Shown piece after piece: positions 62,431 to 64,000 of a DNA stretch of 64,000 nucleotides. Origin of the DNA: Planococcus sp. PAMC 21323 (lineage in GTDB: Bacteria; Bacillota; Bacilli; Bacillales_A; Planococcaceae); assembly GCF_000785555.1 (NCBI RefSeq), contig NZ_CP009129.1, positions 2,728,001 through 2,792,000 on the forward strand, given 5' to 3'. The first letter of the stretch is position 1. Every line of letters begins with the position of its first letter. Below the pieces are notes generated by a model. The model did no database searches. It saw only the letters and a list, made by a program, of their open reading frames with translations, and was not told the origin of the DNA. A program made the translations under genes and the position numbers.

Positions 62431-63918
62431 TTACGGTAATACGGTAGTGCCCATTAAGAAACGATCGCATTCACGCGCTGCTTCACGACCTTCGTTTATC
62501 GCCCAAACGATTAAACTTTGACCACGACGCACATCACCTGCTGCAAAAATACCTTCTACACTTGTATTGTATTTGCCATACTCTGCTTTTGCTCTTGAAT
62601 TCGTCTCTGTTTCAATTTCCAATTGCTGTAGTAGGTCCTGTTCTGGTCCACTAAAGCCAATGGCGATTAACACTAAGTCAGCTTTCCAGACTTTTTCAGT
62701 CCCTGGAATTTCTTCACGAATTCGATTGCCTTGCTCGTCTATTTTCAATTTCACATTGACTGTATGCACTTCTTTTAATTCACCTTGTTCATTGCCGACA
62801 AACTTCTTGGTCATAACAGCATATGCACGCGGATCTTCTCCAAAAGTTGCAGCTGCTTCTTTATGACCGTATTCGATACGATGAACTTTTGGATATTGCG
62901 GCCACGGATTGCCTTTTTCATCACGAATTGCACCTTTTTTATCGTATACATCAAACTGAACAAGGCTCTTACACTCATGACGCACTGATGTCGCTAAACA
63001 ATCTGTACCTGTATCTCCGCCTCCGATAACGATGACGTTTTTGTCTTTTGCGGAAATATATTCACCATCTTCAAAGTTCGAATCTAGCAAACTTTTTGTA
63101 CTAGCATGTAAAAAGTCCATCGCAAAGTGAACACCCTTTAGTTCGCGACCTTCTATATCAATATTTCGGTGCACAGTTGATCCTGTACACATGATTACCG
63201 CATCAAAATCTGCTTTTAGTTTTGAAGAAGGATAATTTTTCCCTACTTCTACACTTGTAATGAACGTAATGCCTTCTTGCTCAAGAATGTTCACTCGTCT
63301 GGTCACCATATCATATGGCAGTTTCATTTCTGGAATTCCATAGGTCAATAAGCCACCAACACGATCGCTTTTTTCAAAGACCGTTACGAGATGACCTGCT
63401 TTGTTTAACTGCGCTGCAGCAGCGAGACCTGCTGGCCCAGAACCAATAACCGCTACTTTTTTACCAGTTCGTGTTTTAGGTGGTTCTGGCACTACCCAAC
63501 CTTCTGCAAATCCACGCTCAATGATCGAACGCTCTACTGTACGAATCGCTACAGGTGGTTCGTTAATGCCTAAAACACAGGCCCCTTCGCAAGGTGCCGG
63601 ACAAGCTACTCCGGTAAACTCTGGGAAATTATTTTTTAAGTGCTCTCGGTGCAATGCTTCTTTCCATTGGTCACGGTAGACAAGATCGTTCCACTCCGGA
63701 ATTAGGTGGTTTACAGGGCACCCTGTCGTTACATTTTCAAGTTCCATTCCTGTATGACAGGTTGGCACTCCACAATCCATACAACGTGCACCTTGCTTAG
63801 CAACTTCTTCATTTGTTAAAGGGATGGTGTAGTCGTTCCAGTCTTTTGTCCGTTCAGCCGGTAGTCGCTCTTTGACCGTTTGCCTGTCGTATTCCATAAA
63901 TCCTGTTGGTTTCCCCAT
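62431..63918 (-). CDS. gltD: Glutamate synthase small subunit
   Basis: The 495-residue protein has an N-terminal pair of 4Fe-4S motifs (CMDCGVPTCH and the CPAPCEGACV block), a FAD site (VIGSGPAGLAAAAQLNKAGHLVTVFEKSDRVGG) and an NADPH site (VIVIGGGDTGTDCLATSVRH). It passes electrons from NADPH to the large subunit GltB, which forms glutamate from glutamine and 2-oxoglutarate. The ATG at 63918 follows AGGAGG; the longer frame from 63936 is less likely. It follows the end of gltB by about 28 bases. Confidence 0.92.
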   Translation of the reverse strand: MGKPTGFMEYDRQTVKERLPAERTKDWNDYTIPLTNEEVAKQGARCMDCGVPTCHTGMELENVTTGCPVNHLIPEWNDLVYRDQWKEALHREHLKNNFPEFTGVACPAPCEGACVLGINEPPVAIRTVERSIIERGFAEGWVVPEPPKTRTGKKVAVIGSGPAGLAAAAQLNKAGHLVTVFEKSDRVGGLLTYGIPEMKLPYDMVTRRVNILEQEGITFITSVEVGKNYPSSKLKADFDAVIMCTGSTVHRNIDIEGRELKGVHFAMDFLHASTKSLLDSNFEDGEYISAKDKNVIVIGGGDTGTDCLATSVRHECKSLVQFDVYDKKGAIRDEKGNPWPQYPKVHRIEYGHKEAAATFGEDPRAYAVMTKKFVGNEQGELKEVHTVNVKLKIDEQGNRIREEIPGTEKVWKADLVLIAIGFSGPEQDLLQQLEIETETNSRAKAEYGKYNTSVEGIFAAGDVRRGQSLIVWAINEGREAARECDRFLMGTTVLP

Positions 63919-63946
63919 AGTTTCCCTCCTATACACATTACTTGAT

Positions 63947-64000
63947 CTATTCTTCAGCGTTAGAGATAAAATTGAACGTAAATTTTTTAAGTTGCACGCT
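63947..64000 (-). CDS. gltB: C-terminal end of glutamate synthase large subunit (partial)
   Basis: An open 17-codon frame to the edge of the window reads SVQLKKFTFNFISNAEE and ends in TAG. It sits just before gltD on the same strand, where gltB is expected. The fragment alone is too short to prove the identity. Confidence 0.5.
   Translation of the reverse strand, partial: SVQLKKFTFNFISNAEE

Noticed and set aside
1-64000. CRISPR arrays, rRNA and tRNA genes
   Set aside because: I looked for regular direct repeats with spacers and for conserved RNA motifs and saw none.

Overview
The window looks like one chromosomal segment of a low-to-mid GC Gram-positive bacterium of the Planococcaceae, most likely Planococcus or a near relative. 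This rests on AGGAGG-type ribosome sites, frequent TTG/GTG starts, strong intrinsic terminators and a C30 (crtM/crtN/crtP/crtQ) carotenoid cluster of the kind found in orange Planococcus. The species call is inference.

Positions 1-27,000 are a mosaic accessory region. It holds a truncated membrane sensor, an acetyltransferase, a poly-N-acetylglucosamine (PNAG) biofilm locus (pgaC-pgaD-pgaB with a divergent dispersin-like hexosaminidase) and a PAS-GGDEF cyclase. Then come small cargo blocks (two MFS exporters, an ArsR-type regulator, DUF1992, unknown genes), two serine resolvases, a frameshifted CD-NTase with a SLATT membrane effector (CBASS-like), a tyrosine recombinase and IS remnants. Four dif-like 28-29 bp sites and five copies of a resolvase crossover-type palindrome separate these blocks. 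The layout resembles the cassette organisation of plasmid pdif modules.

Positions 20,490-26,000 hold a lactococcin-972-like bacteriocin locus (precursor, membrane protein, fused ABC/FtsX exporter). Next to it is a clear PlcR homologue and, convergent with it, a 52-residue unlisted ORF that ends in LPFEN. That tail resembles the PapR pheromone. A sequence that fits the PlcR-box consensus exactly lies upstream of this small ORF. This is the most striking system in the window: an apparent PlcR/PapR quorum-sensing circuit outside the Bacillus cereus group, beside a bacteriocin locus.

Positions 27,243-40,741 are a large sugar-acid catabolic cluster: kduD, gnd, a TRAP transporter, KDG kinase, KDPG aldolase, galactonate dehydratase-type enolase, AEC transporter, 2-hydroxyacid dehydrogenase, an HPr-like protein without the active histidine, rpiA and gluconokinase. 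A divergent IclR regulator controls it from a promoter with two palindromes. An internally deleted IS30-type element follows, then an AbiE toxin-antitoxin pair, a CBS protein, and an RpiR-amino acid ABC transporter operon.

Positions 47,426-55,561 are the carotenoid cluster in two convergent operons. The rest is housekeeping: LysM-3D protein, DbpA helicase, an ATP-grasp/alpha-E-transglutaminase pair with an unusual fusion, a YtxH-like protein and glutamate synthase (gltD and the end of gltB).
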